Source: Bacteroidia bacterium
Lineage (GTDB): Bacteria > Bacteroidota > Bacteroidia > Bacteroidales > UBA932
Length of the DNA stretch: 41,141 nt
Reading direction: 5' to 3'
Assembly (NCBI GenBank): GCA_030537315.1
Contig: JAUNNZ010000018.1
Location: forward strand, 1-41,141
Shown piece by piece: positions 40,425-41,141 of the stretch (within the stretch, counting starts at the first letter, position 1; each line of letters starts with the position of its first letter). A program made the position numbers and the translations under genes. Below the pieces are notes generated by a model. It had not been told where the DNA came from. It searched no databases and saw only the letters and a list, made by a program, of their open reading frames with translations.

Positions 40425-40963
40425 TTCGCGGCCCTCCTTTCCTTGAAGTAAGTGATTGCCGCTGCAAAGACTATGATGGTCAGAAGTATGTAGATTGCGG
40501 ATATCTTGAGGAATACCATTCCGCAGGTCGTGGCGGCCGCTATGGCCCACTGCCACCAGTGTGTCTGCTTGTGGAGAAGTTTGACGCAGTAAGCCGCTAT
40601 GATGGCCACGGCTGCGGGGCGGACGCCGTTGAACATCTTGACGATTATCGGATTGTCCTTGAAGCTGGTGAAGAACATCGCGATCAGCAGGATGATGATG
40701 AACGGGGCCAGTATGCTGCCCAGCGTGGCGACGATGCTGCCCGCTATGCCGCGCAGCTTGTGCCCGGCGAAAATGGCCATGTTGACGGTAAGCAGGCCGG
40801 GAGCGCTCTGGGCTAGCGCGACGATGTCCGGAAGTTCGTCTTCGCTTATCCATCCGCGGCGGCTCAACTCGTCCTGGATGGCGGGTACCATCATGTATCC
40901 GCCGCCTATCGTGAAGGCCCCTATCTTGAAGAAAACACCGAAAATATGCCACAGAGATATCAT
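40421..40963 (-). CDS. chrA: Chromate transporter family protein (first half-subunit)
   Basis: A 180-residue short-chain CHR protein with FKIGAFTIGGGYMMVPAIQDEL and AQSAPGLLTVNMAIFAGHKL, homologous to the second subunit but distinct. The ATG at 40963 is favoured over an upstream TTG- or CTG-type start because it lies four bases after a perfect -7 box; the mRNA would be leaderless. It is first in a leftward run chrA-chrA-GH20-lpdA with gaps of no more than 27 bases, so the four may be one operon. Confidence 0.9.
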   Translation of the reverse strand: MISLWHIFGVFFKIGAFTIGGGYMMVPAIQDELSRRGWISEDELPDIVALAQSAPGLLTVNMAIFAGHKLRGIAGSIVATLGSILAPFIIILLIAMFFTSFKDNPIIVKMFNGVRPAAVAIIAAYCVKLLHKQTHWWQWAIAAATTCGMVFLKISAIYILLTIIVFAAAITYFKERRAAK

Positions 40964-40967
40964 ACAA

Positions 40968-40975
40968 CAAAGATA
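40968..40975 (-). promoter_or_regulatory. Promoter -7 box of the chrA-chrA-GH20-lpdA run
   Basis: CAAAGATA on the + strand is TATCTTTG on the - strand, an exact TAnnTTTG match, four bases before the first chrA ATG. Confidence 0.55.
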
Positions 40976-41009
40976 CGGAATTGGCTCAAGCAAAAAAAGT
41001 CAAAAAAAA

Positions 41010-41040
41010 TTTGTCGGTAAATAAAAAGTATTTATCTTTG
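41010..41040 (+). promoter_or_regulatory. Strong consensus promoter, probably of an rRNA operon
   Basis: -33 TTTG (41010-41013), an exactly 19-base spacer, -7 TATCTTTG (41033-41040): a full match to the Bacteroidota consensus. It is preceded by A-tracts (40992-41009) that resemble an UP element. It is the best-matching promoter in the window and points out of the right edge. Confidence 0.85.
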
Positions 41041-41068
41041 CAGCCCGTTTCCAAACAACGGCGACAAA

Positions 41069-41080
41069 GTTCTTTGAAAA
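41069..41080 (+). promoter_or_regulatory. boxA-like antitermination element in an rRNA-type leader
   Basis: GTTCTTTGAAAA matches the boxA sequences found in bacterial rRNA leaders, where Nus factors assemble to prevent premature termination. It lies 28 bases after the consensus promoter and is followed to the window end (41141) by a leader without an open frame, so 16S rRNA is expected beyond the edge. Confidence 0.65.
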
Positions 41081-41141
41081 TATTGGAAGATAAGTACAAG
41101 CAAGTACCGAGAAATACAATAATCGAGAGCGTTAATTTCTT

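Noticed and set aside
39828-40970. A single 380-codon open frame covering both chromate-transporter genes
   Set aside because: Only its second half (from 40424) has CHR sequence; the first half is an Arg/His-rich shadow of the real first chrA gene in another frame, so this is a normal two-gene pair and not a fusion or frameshift.

Overview
The window looks like a stretch of Bacteroidales (Bacteroidota) chromosome, probably from an uncultured gut-type lineage. Three things point there: the gene families (DUF4249, DUF4954, DUF3109, a FecR-type anti-sigma/TonB receptor pair, short paired chromate transporters), the TAnnTTTG '-7' promoter boxes in front of most transcription units, and the near absence of Shine-Dalgarno sequences. 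Backbone genes are GC-rich (a sampled 60-base line was 60% GC). The accessory block at about 24.2-29.0 kb is clearly poorer in GC (two sampled lines were 40% and 43%). No tRNA, CRISPR array or complete rRNA gene was seen.

Layout. 0.1-4.4 kb: a cell-wall and translation operon, class A PBP - ddl - prmC, closed by a terminator. 4.5-11.9 kb: an unknown lipoprotein, a U32 peptidase-like/TPR operon read leftward, a catalytically dead-looking M16 protein with DUF3109, and a small membrane protein. 12.0-19.0 kb: a coiled-coil membrane protein with hemW, aminopeptidase P, dusB-lpxK, and pyrH-frr. 19.1-22.9 kb: a lone succinate dehydrogenase cytochrome b subunit, then rplM-rpsI-rpsB-tsf with two candidate RNA leaders. 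23.1-29.3 kb: an accessory island. A full Rpn-type (PDDEXK) nuclease gene unit lies on its left and an internally deleted copy of the same unit, in the same orientation, on its right. Between them is an ECF sigma - minimal anti-sigma - TonB receptor - lipoprotein - DUF4249 operon. 29.3-36.8 kb: a flippase, a cyclophilin lipoprotein, an LD-carboxypeptidase with a dicarboxylate-type symporter, a DUF4954 protein and a lipoate ligase. 36.8-41.0 kb: a leftward operon of chrA-chrA-GH20 hexosaminidase-lpdA. The right edge carries a perfect-consensus strong promoter and a boxA-like antitermination element, so an rRNA operon probably starts just outside.

Themes. The island's sigma/anti-sigma/receptor genes overlap or nearly touch, so they look like one surface-signalling and uptake unit for an unknown ligand. 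The flanking Rpn units share a 79-base identical non-coding end that is better conserved than their coding parts, which suggests a cis-acting end or recent recombination. Several divergent gene pairs use back-to-back -7 boxes only 0-13 bases apart, and several of these promoters end 4-7 bases before the start codon, predicting leaderless mRNAs. Five of seven convergent gene pairs overlap at their 3' ends or directly abut. Lipoate metabolism appears twice (lplA, lpdA), and lplA seems to have lost its C-terminus at a palindromic repeat.
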